From positions 49,097 to 113,096 of the forward strand of contig NZ_JABSSX010000010.1 of assembly GCF_013280495.1 (NCBI RefSeq): a stretch of DNA of 64,000 bases. Direction: 5' to 3'. The stretch comes from Brevibacterium permense. GTDB lineage: Bacteria; Actinomycetota; Actinomycetes; Actinomycetales; Brevibacteriaceae. The notes beneath the pieces are model-generated. The model was given only the letters and a program-made list of their open reading frames with translations, was not told where the DNA came from and made no database searches. The position numbers and the translations under genes are program-made. Below, one piece after another: positions 1 through 8,655 of the stretch; within the stretch, counting starts at the first letter, position 1, and each line of letters begins with the position of its first letter.

Positions 1-1
1 G

Positions 2-187
2 GCAGCCCGTCCGGTCCTCGACCGATTGTCGGCTCAGCTGCAGGACGCCTCGGTGACCATCATTTTGGCCGACCGAGACGCCCGCATCATCGGCCGTTGG
101 GCAGGCAAGCGTGAGTTGCTTCCCCGGCCTCCTCCACGCCGTGTTCGCCGCCCAGGACATCGAACGCGCCGAGGCGACCGCCCCTGA
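2..187 (+). pseudogene. Fragment of a GAF-type (AcoR-like) transcriptional activator
   Basis: The frame beginning at base 2 reads into the window and contains ARPVLDRLSAQL followed by a stretch ending ILADRDARIIGRWAG. This resembles the start of the sensory domain in AcoR-like activators. After about residue 40 the reading becomes Pro/Arg-rich and stops at 185-187, so the protein breaks off abruptly. Another frame over roughly 120-200 reads FPGLLHAVFAAQDIERAEA and stops, which looks like the C-terminus of some other protein. I read this as a junction of gene debris, not a working gene. The family call rests on recognition of a short motif only. Confidence 0.35.
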
Positions 188-291
188 ATCTCGCGACTGA
201 CCCGCCCGAGTCGCCTCCGCTCAGACGCGGCCGAAGCGGGCGAGCGACGCTCTCCCCTACGCAAGCAAGCCTCTCTCCTCCCGCTGACGAA

Positions 292-354
292 ACTTAAGTG
301 GGGCCAGATTGCCCGCTGCTTACGAGTAGACGAGCAATCTGGACCCACTTAAGT
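292..354. repeat. 21-bp inverted repeat with 21-nt loop
   Basis: The arms at 292-312 and 334-354 begin ACTTAAGTGGG and pair with one mismatch. No T-tract follows, so a classical intrinsic terminator is unlikely. It lies among gene fragments and could be the end of a vanished insertion element or a small MITE-like unit. The right arm supplies the TAA stop of the fragment that ends at 349. Confidence 0.6.
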
Positions 355-417
355 CGCAATCGGGAGGACCGCGTCGTTCTGATTGAGCACCTCGACGTGG
401 AAATCGACGATGCCGTC
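349..417 (-). pseudogene. C-terminal scrap resembling a MaoC-like dehydratase
   Basis: Read on the minus strand this short stretch gives GIVDFHVEVLNQNDAV and then a stop inside the inverted repeat. The pattern of a beta strand followed by VLNQNDAV resembles the last strand of MaoC hot-dog dehydratases. The rest of the gene is absent, because the next upstream sequence is the 3' end of the transporter ending at 428. The call is tentative and rests on about 20 residues. Confidence 0.25.
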
Positions 418-427
418 AGACCGGGCG

Positions 428-1897
428 TCAGCTGCTGACCGGCTGCCTCTCCTGCCGGTCCTTGGCCCGACCGCGAGCGAGATCGACCAATCCGATGATT
501 CCGGCGAAGACGATGACGAGCGCGATGAACCCGAAGCCCGCAACGATGGCGGCGCCGTAGCCGGCGAGAGGCTGGACGACGAAGAACACGGCGGTGACGA
601 TCGCGATGCCGATGGCCGTACCCACCCGCTGCCCGGTCTGCATCACACCGCCGGAGCTGCCCGCGTACTCGACGGGCACCTCGGCCAGAGTGAGCGTCTG
701 GTTCGGGCTGATCGCCATTCCCTGCCCGAGGCCGGTGATCCCGAGCGTCAGCAGCAGCCACCAGATGCTGATCCCCCAGGCCTCATGTGCCAGTACGAGC
801 ATCGCCGAGGCGACGACCCCGGTCAGACCGATTGCGACCCCGAGGACGACCATCTTGCGACCGAAGGTGAGCACGACACGGCCGGCCGCCTGTGCGGCGA
901 TGGCCGAGAGCAGCGCCGAGGGCAGACCGACGAGGCCGGCATGGAGGGCGGGGAACCCGAGACCGTTCTGCAGGTAGAGCGCCACGATGACCCAGATGCC
1001 GGGCATGCCGACGAAATACATGGACGTCAGCGACGCCCCGTAGGCGAAGCTGCGCGTCCGGAACAGCTGCATGTCGACCATCGGTGATCCGCCTCGGCGG
1101 GAGTATCGGTTCTCCCATCGCACCCACAGCCAGACGACGGCGATGCCGACGGGGACGAGGGCATAGATCCAAGCACCTGCGCTGCGCTCGAGGAAGGGCA
1201 GCATGACCAACAACGTACCCACGCCGAGCAGAACGAGCCCGACCGGATCGAAGTCGGCCCGGCGTCGGCCGTGCGAATCGGACTCGGTGCCGATGCCGAC
1301 CCAGGCACTCTGCGGGAGCCAGAACCGGCCGAGAATGATTGCGGCCAAGGCGATCGGCACGTTGATGAGGAACGCCGAACGCCATCCCCATTCGTCGCCG
1401 AGGACAGCGATGAGCCCACCGCCGAGGACGGGGCCGATGCCCACGGAGACGCCGACGATCGTGCCGAACATCCCGTAGGCGCGACCGCGCACCTTGCCGT
1501 GGAAGTACTGCTGGAGCATCCCCACGCCCTGAGGGCTGAGCAGACCGGAGCCGAGGCCCATGACGACACGGGCGACGTTGAGCACGAGCGGGTCCGGGGA
1601 CAGACCCGAGATGAGGGAGCCGAAGGCGAAGACACTGACGCCGATGACGAAGAGCCGACCACGTCCGAAGAGGTCGCCGGCTCGGCCGGCGGCGACGAGG
1701 AGCACGCCGAAGGCGAGCGTATAGCCGGACAGAACCCACTGGATCGCCGAGTTCGAGGCGCCGATCGAGCGCTGCATGTCGGGGAGGATGACATTGACGA
1801 TCGAGACGCTCAGCAGCGACATGAACATCGGGACGAGCATCACCGCCAGGATCTTGCGCTGCTCTGCCGTCATGACTGTCTCGGAAACATTACCCAT
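428..1897 (-). CDS. DHA2-type MFS multidrug exporter
   Basis: 489 aa with about 14 hydrophobic segments, the size of the EmrB/QacA (DHA2) drug:H+ antiporter group. Near the N-terminus LPDMQRSIGASNSAIQWVLSGY is the usual TM1-TM2 signature, followed by GRAGDLFGRGRLF (motif A) and GIGPVLGGGL (motif C of antiporters). It probably exports a lipophilic cation or similar toxic compound across the cytoplasmic membrane; the substrate cannot be deduced. Start: ATG at 1897, with a second in-frame ATG at 1873; neither has a strong ribosome-binding site. It stands alone, and its 3' end abuts gene debris. Confidence 0.85.
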   Translation of the reverse strand: MGNVSETVMTAEQRKILAVMLVPMFMSLLSVSIVNVILPDMQRSIGASNSAIQWVLSGYTLAFGVLLVAAGRAGDLFGRGRLFVIGVSVFAFGSLISGLSPDPLVLNVARVVMGLGSGLLSPQGVGMLQQYFHGKVRGRAYGMFGTIVGVSVGIGPVLGGGLIAVLGDEWGWRSAFLINVPIALAAIILGRFWLPQSAWVGIGTESDSHGRRRADFDPVGLVLLGVGTLLVMLPFLERSAGAWIYALVPVGIAVVWLWVRWENRYSRRGGSPMVDMQLFRTRSFAYGASLTSMYFVGMPGIWVIVALYLQNGLGFPALHAGLVGLPSALLSAIAAQAAGRVVLTFGRKMVVLGVAIGLTGVVASAMLVLAHEAWGISIWWLLLTLGITGLGQGMAISPNQTLTLAEVPVEYAGSSGGVMQTGQRVGTAIGIAIVTAVFFVVQPLAGYGAAIVAGFGFIALVIVFAGIIGLVDLARGRAKDRQERQPVSS

Positions 1898-2008
1898 TCA
1901 TATAGTTCTACGCCGCCCTGCCGACAAGCACAATCGGCCTCCGTGGTGCGTTTGCTCACGCGCCACGGAGGCCGATGTATCCGCCGACGGTGCGGCGGGC
2001 CTGCTCCC

Positions 2009-2470
2009 TTACTCCCCGCGGCCGATGGCGTCCACGGCTGTCGGGTCGGAGGAGTGCAGGAACTCCTCGATGCGCGCGGCCTCTTCGCCTTCGCCGATCG
2101 CTCCGGCGGCACGGCCGAGGGCGTAGAGCGCACGGAGGAATCCGCGGTTGACTTCGTGCGAGTACGGGATCGGGCCGGCACCGCGCCATCCGGCCGCACG
2201 CAGGGCGTCCAGTCCGCGGTGGTAGCCGACACGGGCGTAGGCATAGGCATCGACGAGGCGGCCTTCCCGGTGCGCCTCATCGGCGAGTTCGGCCCACGCC
2301 AGGGACGAAGCCGGCAGTGCCGCGGCCACGTCGATAGGCTCTTCACCGGCATCGATGCGCGTGCGGGCCTCGACATCCGGGTGATCCTCGGGCAGGTAGG
2401 TCGGCTGCGGGCCGAGCTGGCTCGCATCCAGATTGCCGATGTGCGATGGGTTGCCGATGGGCTGGGTCAT
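2009..2470 (-). CDS. DUF3151 domain-containing protein
   Basis: 153 aa. The whole protein matches what I know of DUF3151, a single-domain family confined to Actinobacteria: an N-terminal LPEDHPDVEARTRIDAGE stretch and a helical core containing AWAELADEAHREGR, YARVGYHRGLDALR and HEVNRGFLRALYALGRAA. No catalytic motif or membrane segment is visible, and the function is unknown. It lies 22 bases downstream of the GDPD-like gene on the same strand and may be the last gene of that operon. The C-terminus is acidic (IGRGE). Confidence 0.85.
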   Translation of the reverse strand: MTQPIGNPSHIGNLDASQLGPQPTYLPEDHPDVEARTRIDAGEEPIDVAAALPASSLAWAELADEAHREGRLVDAYAYARVGYHRGLDALRAAGWRGAGPIPYSHEVNRGFLRALYALGRAAGAIGEGEEAARIEEFLHSSDPTAVDAIGRGE

Positions 2471-2492
2471 TGCGTCTCCTTGGTAGTCGGGG

Positions 2493-3410
2493 TCAATTCT
2501 TCTTCACTTCGGACGGCAGGATCTTGTACGGGTTCTCACTCAGCGCGCCGGTGACTCCGGCGTCTGCGAGCTTCTCGAGCTGCTTCTCGTCCTTGACGTC
2601 GGTGGCCCAGACGGCCAGGTCCACTCCGGTCCATTTCTCGGCGACATCGGCCTCGACGGCCAGGGCCGTGTATCCGCTGCCGGAAAGCGACTCGTTCCTG
2701 GTCGCCGTCACGTCCCCGGTGAACATGGCTCCGACGCCGGCATCGGCGGCGGCACGAGCCACCTCGGAGTCATCGGTGCGCACGAGCGTCGAATCCTCGA
2801 GCCCCGCCTCGGTGATGGTCTTCAACGCCGGGGTGGCCACCTCGGTGGAGTCGATGGCGGGCATGAACACGGTGTCTCCGCCGAACTCGTCGACGATCTG
2901 GTCCCAAGTGATGGGATCGCCGGGACTCGTGTTCTTGCGGGCCGGTTTGATGGTCTGGTCGAGGAATTCGTCGGCGTCGAGTTCGTCGAGGCCTTTCTTC
3001 AGGCCCATGTCCTCGGCTGCGGTCTCCGGGTTCGCGGCCACGATCGTGCCGTCGCCCAGAGCCGTAAGTGTGGGCGCGGGCAGGTAGCCGAACTTCACGT
3101 TCTCGGTGAAGGCGAGCTTCGAGTTCGCCGGGTACACCGAGGATCCGCCGTCGAGGGCACCCACGGCCGGTGGGTTGAGCGAATCGACCGTCAGCTGGTC
3201 GTCGGAACCGAAGATGTTCATCGCGAACACACCCGCGACGAGGAGGACGACGATGGCGCCGGCCCACAGGGGTGCATTGAATTTCTTCGGCTCGGGACGG
3301 TCGGGCACGGGAATCCGCTCGCGGGATTCGGGATCGACGCTCGGCAGCGGATCAGTGGTGCCGCGACCGTAGCGGTCCCGGTGGGCCCGGCCCGGCTTCT
3401 TCTTGCTCAT
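2493..3410 (-). CDS. Membrane-anchored GDPD-like protein with degenerate active site
   Basis: 305 aa from the ATG at 3410, chosen because it overlaps the stop of the upstream glycosyltransferase as ATGA; the open frame extends further but reads antisense-like protein. A basic cytoplasmic N-terminus (MSKKKPGRAHRDRYGRG) is followed by one membrane helix near residues 45-65. The exterior domain has the layout of a glycerophosphodiester phosphodiesterase TIM barrel: TENVKFGYL near the start and VDLAVWATD followed by LADAGVTGALSENPY at the end. The His-Arg-Gly and His-Asp catalytic pairs of real GDPDs are missing. A binding or structural role in the cell envelope is more likely than hydrolysis. 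Confidence 0.65.
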   Translation of the reverse strand: MSKKKPGRAHRDRYGRGTTDPLPSVDPESRERIPVPDRPEPKKFNAPLWAGAIVVLLVAGVFAMNIFGSDDQLTVDSLNPPAVGALDGGSSVYPANSKLAFTENVKFGYLPAPTLTALGDGTIVAANPETAAEDMGLKKGLDELDADEFLDQTIKPARKNTSPGDPITWDQIVDEFGGDTVFMPAIDSTEVATPALKTITEAGLEDSTLVRTDDSEVARAAADAGVGAMFTGDVTATRNESLSGSGYTALAVEADVAEKWTGVDLAVWATDVKDEKQLEKLADAGVTGALSENPYKILPSEVKKN

Positions 3411-4486
3411 CGACTGCCATCCTTCGTCGTTCCGGCTCCGGTGACGAGTCCCCGGAGGAACCCGGCACCCCAGCACAGGTGCATGGTCGGCAGGACGATG
3501 CCGAACCAGAAGCGCTCGCGTCGACCGCAGTCCTTCGCCGCCGAGGCGGTTGCCAGGATTCCGGCGATGTAGCCGAAGCTGGGGACGTGGATGAGGGCGG
3601 TGAAGCGGCGGAGGCACTTCGGCCACCGCTTCGTCGATCCTGACAGTTGGAGCAGCGTCTCGATCACGGCCGCGCTCATGCCGAGCACGAGCAGCGGCGG
3701 GGCGAAGTAGCGGATGGAGTTCTGCGATCCGTAGCGGCGGATGAGTTCGGCCCGCCAGATTCCGGTGGCCCAGAACTGCTGCGCGATCTTCGACCAGGTG
3801 CCGCGCGGCCAGTATGTGACTTCCATGTCGGGGTTGAACCAGATACGGCCGCCGGCGGAGCGGATGCGCAGGTTGAGTTCCCAGTCCTGACCGCGTTTGA
3901 TGCCTTCGTCGAATCCGCCGAGGTGGTCGAACACTTCCCGACGGTAGACGCCGAGGTAGGCCGATTCGGCTTCCTGCGCCTCGTCGCCGGAGTGGTAGGC
4001 GGGACCGCCGAGGCCGACCGGGGACATGTATGCCCGCGCCACGGCTTTCTGGAAGGAGGTCTTGCCGCGGGCGAGCATGAGTCCGCCGCAGTTCGCGGCC
4101 TTCGTCTCACGCAGAGTGTCGATGGCCTGTCTGGTGTAGTCGGGCCTGAGTCCGGAGTGCGCGTCGACGCGGATGATCACCGGGTGTCGGGTCGCGGCGA
4201 TGGCGAGGTTGAGCCCGATCGGGGTCGCGGCCTGCGGATTGTCGACCGTCTGGATCCGCGGATCACGCGCAGCCATCGACTCGATGATGGCGTTCGTGTC
4301 GTCAGTCGAGGGGCCGAGGGCGAGGACGACTTCTTTGTCCCCGTCATACTCCTGACCGAGGATCGTGGTGATCGCCTGCTCGATGTGTTCGGCCTCGTTG
4401 AGCACCGGCATGATGAAGGAGACACCGGGCTTCTCGTTCAGCGGCGGAAGGCCCTCCGGGGTCAGGATCTCAAGTACTTTCGACAC
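3407..4486 (-). CDS. Family 2 glycosyltransferase (succinoglycan ExoA-like)
   Basis: 359 aa from the GTG at 4484-4486, preceded by GGAAG at a usable distance; the frame is open further upstream but that part has no family resemblance. The GT-A fold is clear: VSFIMPVLNEAEHIEQAI at the N-terminus, the metal-binding region VDAHSGLRPDY (DXD-like DAH) near residue 105, and GFDEGIKRGQDWELNLRIR containing the acceptor-side ED/QDW motif. Two or three hydrophobic segments at the C-terminus place it at the membrane. It probably transfers a sugar to an envelope polysaccharide or lipid. Its stop overlaps the start of the GDPD-like gene, so the two are translationally coupled. Confidence 0.82.
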   Translation of the reverse strand: MSKVLEILTPEGLPPLNEKPGVSFIMPVLNEAEHIEQAITTILGQEYDGDKEVVLALGPSTDDTNAIIESMAARDPRIQTVDNPQAATPIGLNLAIAATRHPVIIRVDAHSGLRPDYTRQAIDTLRETKAANCGGLMLARGKTSFQKAVARAYMSPVGLGGPAYHSGDEAQEAESAYLGVYRREVFDHLGGFDEGIKRGQDWELNLRIRSAGGRIWFNPDMEVTYWPRGTWSKIAQQFWATGIWRAELIRRYGSQNSIRYFAPPLLVLGMSAAVIETLLQLSGSTKRWPKCLRRFTALIHVPSFGYIAGILATASAAKDCGRRERFWFGIVLPTMHLCWGAGFLRGLVTGAGTTKDGSR

Positions 4487-4603
4487 GCCCTCAATCTTCC
4501 CATACCCGCGCGCACCCGGTCTTGAGGGGGCATACAGGTGGAGCCCGGCACGCGCCGGACGCCCCGTCGGCACCAGACGCCTCATCGGCGCCGGAGCCCG
4601 GCT

Positions 4604-5758
4604 TCACAGGCCCCGAGCGATGAGCTCCTTCATGATCTCGTTCGTACCGCCGTAGATCTTCTGCACCCGGGCATCGGCGTAGAGGCGAGCAATCGGGTAT
4701 TCGACCATGTACCCGTAGCCGCCGAAGACCTGCAGGCAGCGGTCGACGACCCGGTTCTGAGCGTCCGTGGCCCAGTACTTGCCTGCGGAGGCCTGTTCGG
4801 TCGTCAGCGTTCCCTCGATGTGCTCACTGGTGAGATGGTCGATGAAGGTACGGACGGACAACGCCTCGGTGGCACATTCGGCGAGGACGAATTTCGTGTT
4901 CTGGAAACCGAGGATGGGCCGGCCGAAAGCCTCCCGCTCCTTCGCGTAGGCGATGGTCGCGCGGACGGCGAATTCCGCGGTCGCGGCACCGCCGACGGCG
5001 ATGGCCAGCCGTTCCTGAGGCAGCTGCTGCATGAGCTGGATGAATCCGCGGCCTTCGGCTCCGCCGAGGACGTTCTCGGCCGGGACGCGCATGTCCTCGA
5101 AGAACAGCTCCCGCGTGTCCTGCCCGTGCAGTCCGACCTTCTCCAGCACACGTCCGCGCGAGAACCCCGCCAGATCATTCACCTCGGCCACGATGAGCGA
5201 GACACCCTTCGCGCCGGGCTCGTCGCTGGTGCGGGCCACGATGATGACGAGGTCGGCATGGGACCCGTTGGTGATGAACGTCTTGGCTCCGTTGATGACA
5301 TATTCGTCGCCGTCACGCACCGCCCGGGTCGTGATGTTCTGCAGGTCCGATCCGGTGCCCGGTTCGGTCATGGCGATCGCCGACACGAGCTCGCCGGTGG
5401 CCATGCGGGGCAGCCACCTGCGCTTCTGCTCTTCGGTGCCGAAGGCGTTGATGTAGTGGGCGTTGATCGTCGAGTGGACGCTGTTGCCCCAGGAGGTGTC
5501 GCCGACGAACCCCTGTTCCTGCAGGAGCACCGCCTCGTGGGCGAAGGTGCCGCCACCGCCGCCGTACTCTTCGGGGATCGAGATGCACAGCAGACCGGCG
5601 TCGCCGGCCCGGGTCCACGTGTCACGATCGACCTGTTTCTGCTCGGCGAAGCGGGCTTCGTGAGGCACGACCTCCTTGGCGAAGAATCCGCGTGCCAGAT
5701 CGCGCAGGTCATCCGTCTCCTGGGTCTCCCAGGCGCCGCGGTATCCGTCGAGAATCAT
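4604..5758 (-). CDS. Long-chain-type acyl-CoA dehydrogenase
   Basis: 384 aa, normal for the family. It oxidises acyl-CoA to trans-2-enoyl-CoA with FAD, passing electrons to ETF. Visible motifs: AMTEPGTGSDLQNITT (FAD and substrate site), FITNGSHADLVIIVARTS, and QVFGGYGYMVEYPIARLYADARV near the C-terminus. The usual YEGT glutamate near the end is IYGGT here. The likely base is instead the Glu of LPQERLAIA on helix G (around residue 245), the arrangement of the LCAD and isovaleryl-CoA dehydrogenase branch. The CoA transferase gene starts 156 bases further upstream on the same strand and may be co-transcribed. Confidence 0.9.
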   Translation of the reverse strand: MILDGYRGAWETQETDDLRDLARGFFAKEVVPHEARFAEQKQVDRDTWTRAGDAGLLCISIPEEYGGGGGTFAHEAVLLQEQGFVGDTSWGNSVHSTINAHYINAFGTEEQKRRWLPRMATGELVSAIAMTEPGTGSDLQNITTRAVRDGDEYVINGAKTFITNGSHADLVIIVARTSDEPGAKGVSLIVAEVNDLAGFSRGRVLEKVGLHGQDTRELFFEDMRVPAENVLGGAEGRGFIQLMQQLPQERLAIAVGGAATAEFAVRATIAYAKEREAFGRPILGFQNTKFVLAECATEALSVRTFIDHLTSEHIEGTLTTEQASAGKYWATDAQNRVVDRCLQVFGGYGYMVEYPIARLYADARVQKIYGGTNEIMKELIARGL

Positions 5759-5914
5759 TGTGATGTCTCCTGAATCTGCTCGTCGTGTTGGTTTCGAAGG
5801 GCCGTGCCGGCCCCAGAGAGGTCAGTGGTGGGAGGTGCTGATGAGGGGGATGCGGGGTGCTGGTGCGGTGATGCGCTCCGGGTGGTCATGTGGGGGTATT
5901 CGTGTGCGCGATGT

Positions 5915-6787
5915 TCAGCCGAGAGCGACTCGCTCAATGGGCAGATCATGCTCGGCTGCGAAGTCGATCCAGTACGCCGTCGGCTCGGCGGCAAAGGCCT
6001 TCTCGAGTTCCTCGTGTTCGGACCCGACGAGGGAGGCCAGCGCCTTCGCGAAATGAGGCTCGAGGCAGGCGACGGCAATATGACCGTCAGCCGTCGAGTA
6101 GGTCCGATAGAAAGGCGTTCCCCCGCCGAGGGGACCTCCCGGTGTGCTCATTTTGTGCCGTGCCGGTCCCGCCGCCCATTCGGCCGCCTGGTCGAGGACG
6201 ACGCGACGGACGATTCCGCCGCTGTGCTGACCGTTCGCGTCCTGATCACCGGCACCCTGGGCAGCAGTGCGTCGGGTCTCGAGTTCGTGCAGCCCTGCCA
6301 GAGCCTGGAGTGCCGCGTGCTCGCCGCCGAGGACATCGGCGACGGGCACTGTGGGCATGGTTCCGGGGAGGAGGGTGGAGTGCGCTGCCTGATAGGTGAG
6401 GTCGTGGCCGGGGACGTCGGCGCGGTCGCCGGCAAAGCCGACGATCTCGACGTGGACCAATCCGTGTTCGTCGACGAGCTCCGGCAGGCCGAGAGCGGCG
6501 GCTGCGCGGGGACGCATTGAGGTGAGCAGCAGGTCGGCCCCGGCCAAGAGCATCCGGAGCTGATCGATTCCCTCATCATCTTTGAGGTCGATGGTGCGGA
6601 TCTCCTGGCCGGCGGTGAGCTCCTGGTAGTAGGCGGGGAACATCAGGTTGAGGGGATCGCCGATGGGCGGTTCGACCTTGATGACCCGGGCACCGAGAGC
6701 ATGCAGGCGGGCTGCCGCCAGCGGTCCCGGCAGATTGACGGCAAGAGAGATCACCGTGACTCCGCTGAGCGGTTGAGAGGCGGTCAT
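5915..6787 (-). CDS. Family III CoA transferase (CaiB/BaiF type)
   Basis: 290 aa from the ATG at 6787, which has GGGGGA eight bases upstream. The N-terminus LSGVTVISLAVNLPGPLAAARLHALGARVIKVEPP is the CaiB/alpha-methylacyl-CoA racemase signature. GHDLTYQAAH carries the Asp used as the catalytic residue in this family. At 290 residues it is shorter than formyl-CoA transferase or CaiB (about 400) and lacks most of the C-terminal small domain. This places it near short racemase-like members acting on branched acyl-CoAs. It would feed the downstream acyl-CoA dehydrogenase. A divergent TetR gene and an operator-like repeat lie upstream. Confidence 0.8.
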   Translation of the reverse strand: MTASQPLSGVTVISLAVNLPGPLAAARLHALGARVIKVEPPIGDPLNLMFPAYYQELTAGQEIRTIDLKDDEGIDQLRMLLAGADLLLTSMRPRAAAALGLPELVDEHGLVHVEIVGFAGDRADVPGHDLTYQAAHSTLLPGTMPTVPVADVLGGEHAALQALAGLHELETRRTAAQGAGDQDANGQHSGGIVRRVVLDQAAEWAAGPARHKMSTPGGPLGGGTPFYRTYSTADGHIAVACLEPHFAKALASLVGSEHEELEKAFAAEPTAYWIDFAAEHDLPIERVALG

Positions 6788-6840
6788 TCGCGGATCCCCC
6801 GGGTCGAGTCGAATCAACTTTCCTGAATGAATGTATAGGA

Positions 6841-6860
6841 TATTGAAAGAACGTTCAATA
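6841..6860. promoter_or_regulatory. Inverted repeat, candidate TetR operator
   Basis: TATTGAA-N6-TTCAATA lies in the 191-bp gap between the CoA transferase gene and the divergent tetR gene. A 7-bp perfect inverted repeat at this position is where a TetR regulator would control both transcripts. No experimental footprint is known to me. Confidence 0.5.
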
Positions 6861-6978
6861 CTATGACGAGAAGTTTCCGGTTTCCAGGTGCGAACACCGA
6901 CACGAGCACGAGCATCGGCAGCAGAAAGGGCAACAGCATCGGTCTGAGAGAATGGCAGCGGACGACAGAGGTGAGGAC

Positions 6979-7617
6979 ATGGATATGCCGATGAATGCGG
7001 AGCGCAAGAGCAGGAACGCCGACGCCGGCGAGTCCTCGGCGATAGATCTCACGAGCCGCGCCCGGATTCGCAATGCCGGTCTCCATCAGTTCGCCACGAC
7101 CGGATTCGCCGGCACTCCCCTGCGCGCGATCGCCTCCGAGGCGGGAGTGGCCATCGGCCTGATCTCACACCACTTCGGCTCGAAGGACGGACTGCGGGCT
7201 GCTGTCGAGAGTTGGATCGTCGACCAATTCGCCGCAGCGATCACCGAAGCCGATGCCGCAGCTCCGGACTCCGTCGCGGATACCGCCGGGCGCGATGCCG
7301 CGGTGGCTCAGATGCTCAAGGCGAACCCGCTCATAGTCGGCTACCTGCGCCGCGAACTCCTCGAAGGCTCTGCCGGTCGCACTCTCATCGCACGCCTGGC
7401 CAGGCTCTCACTGCAGAGCGTGGATTCCATGCGCTCGGGAGGCGTCGCCTCGACGGACAGGAGTCGCGTCGATCAGGTCGTCACAGTCATGATCCGGCAG
7501 CTGGGCAAGCTGTTCCTCCAGCCGCTCGTCGATCAGGTCGTCGACTCGTTTTCCGCTGATGAACGCCCGGCTGCCAAGCCGGAGCTGACGATCACCGTGC
7601 GCACACCGCAGAATTGA
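6979..7617 (+). CDS. TetR family transcriptional regulator
   Basis: 212 aa from the ATG at 6979, the first with a good site (GAGGTGAGG) upstream; earlier in-frame ATGs lack one. The N-terminal helix-turn-helix reads IRNAGLHQFATTGFAGTPLRAIASEAGVAIGLISHHFGSKDGL, a standard TetR DNA-binding domain. The C-terminal ligand domain is generic. It is transcribed away from the CoA transferase/acyl-CoA dehydrogenase pair and probably represses that pair in response to an acyl-CoA or fatty acid. This is an inference from position. Confidence 0.85.
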   Translation: MDMPMNAERKSRNADAGESSAIDLTSRARIRNAGLHQFATTGFAGTPLRAIASEAGVAIGLISHHFGSKDGLRAAVESWIVDQFAAAITEADAAAPDSVADTAGRDAAVAQMLKANPLIVGYLRRELLEGSAGRTLIARLARLSLQSVDSMRSGGVASTDRSRVDQVVTVMIRQLGKLFLQPLVDQVVDSFSADERPAAKPELTITVRTPQN

Positions 7618-7847
7618 TCCAGCTCAACTGCACCCGCCCTCACCTGCGCGGATATCACGCCGTCTGCCCTCCGGGTGGTAAGGAGGGAGCATGGACGCTC
7701 CGGGACACTCCGACCTTCCAGCACGCCTTCGCGGCAGCTCTGGCCGGATCCCACATCGTCGCCCTCGACGGAACACGGCGTGAACGACCCGACGGACCGA
7801 GCCTGGCCAGACGGTCGAGGGCTGCGAGCTCCCTGCGGGCGAGGCCC

Positions 7848-8630
7848 TCAGAGACTCTGCCACTCCGGCTTGTTCTCGTACGCGTGGCGGTAGTAGTCGC
7901 CGAGCTGCAGCCTCGACGCCGCCGCATCATCGAGCATGACCGTGACATGCGGGTGCATCTGGAGCACGGTCGCCGGCCACATCGCGGAGATCGGCCCTTC
8001 GACCATCTGATGCACTGCCTCGGCCTTGTTGCCTCCGGTCGCGACGAGCACGAGATGCTTCGCTTCCATGATCGTGCCCAACCCTTGGGTCAGGCACAGT
8101 TTCGGCACCTGTTCGACGTCGCCGTCGAAGAACCGCGCATTGTCGAGCCGCGTCTGATGCGTCAGGGATTTCACCCGTGTCCGCGAGGCCAGGGATGATC
8201 CGGGTTCGTTGAACGCGATATGCCCGTCGCTGCCGATCCCGAGGATCTGCAGGTCGATCCCGCCCGCCTCGGCGATCTTTCGCTCATAGTCCGCCGAGGC
8301 GGCCGCCAGGTCATCGGCGGATCCATCGGGACCGTGGACGGCCCCCTCGGCGAAATTGACGCGAGTGGCGATCTCAGCGTCGATGACGTTGCGATAGCGC
8401 TGCGGATGGTCGTCGGCGATACCGACGTATTCGTCGAGCATGAACGCCTGCGCGTGGGCGAAGGACAGTCCTTCGTTCTTGTGGCGGGTGGTCAGCTCAT
8501 CGTAGATGCGCAGCGGGCTCGACCCGGTGGCCAGGCCGAGGACGGGTGAGGCTTCGGTGCGCAGCAACCGCTCGATCGCGTCGGCGGCGAGCTCCGCCAG
8601 CGTGTATTCGTCGGCGATGACGACTTCCAT
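7848..8630 (-). CDS. nagB: Glucosamine-6-phosphate deaminase
   Basis: 260 aa, full length for NagB. It converts glucosamine 6-phosphate to fructose 6-phosphate plus ammonia in amino-sugar catabolism, in the cytoplasm. Signature stretches: LGLATGSSPLRIYDEL (phosphate loop), FMLDEYVGI (catalytic Asp), and GIGSDGHIAFNEPGSSL with the ring-opening His and its Glu partner. AAGGAG precedes the ATG at 8630. No nagA or transporter is in the window. The only upstream neighbour is a broken GntR regulator gene reading in the same direction, so local control may have been lost. Confidence 0.95.
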   Translation of the reverse strand: MEVVIADEYTLAELAADAIERLLRTEASPVLGLATGSSPLRIYDELTTRHKNEGLSFAHAQAFMLDEYVGIADDHPQRYRNVIDAEIATRVNFAEGAVHGPDGSADDLAAASADYERKIAEAGGIDLQILGIGSDGHIAFNEPGSSLASRTRVKSLTHQTRLDNARFFDGDVEQVPKLCLTQGLGTIMEAKHLVLVATGGNKAEAVHQMVEGPISAMWPATVLQMHPHVTVMLDDAAASRLQLGDYYRHAYENKPEWQSL

Positions 8631-8655
8631 GTTGTCTCCTTCTGCGTTCAGTCAA

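Noticed and set aside
292..354. Intrinsic terminator
   Set aside because: The inverted repeat has no T-tract and the arms are long with a large loop among gene debris, so an element end is more likely.
1271..2554. Long plus-strand open frame opposite the exporter and DUF3151 genes
   Set aside because: It is antisense to two well-supported genes, its product is Asp/Arg/Glu-rich without family motifs, and long antisense frames are expected in high-GC DNA.
4538..5773. 411-codon plus-strand frame opposite the acyl-CoA dehydrogenase gene
   Set aside because: Mirrors a clear acyl-CoA dehydrogenase; composition is that of antisense translation.
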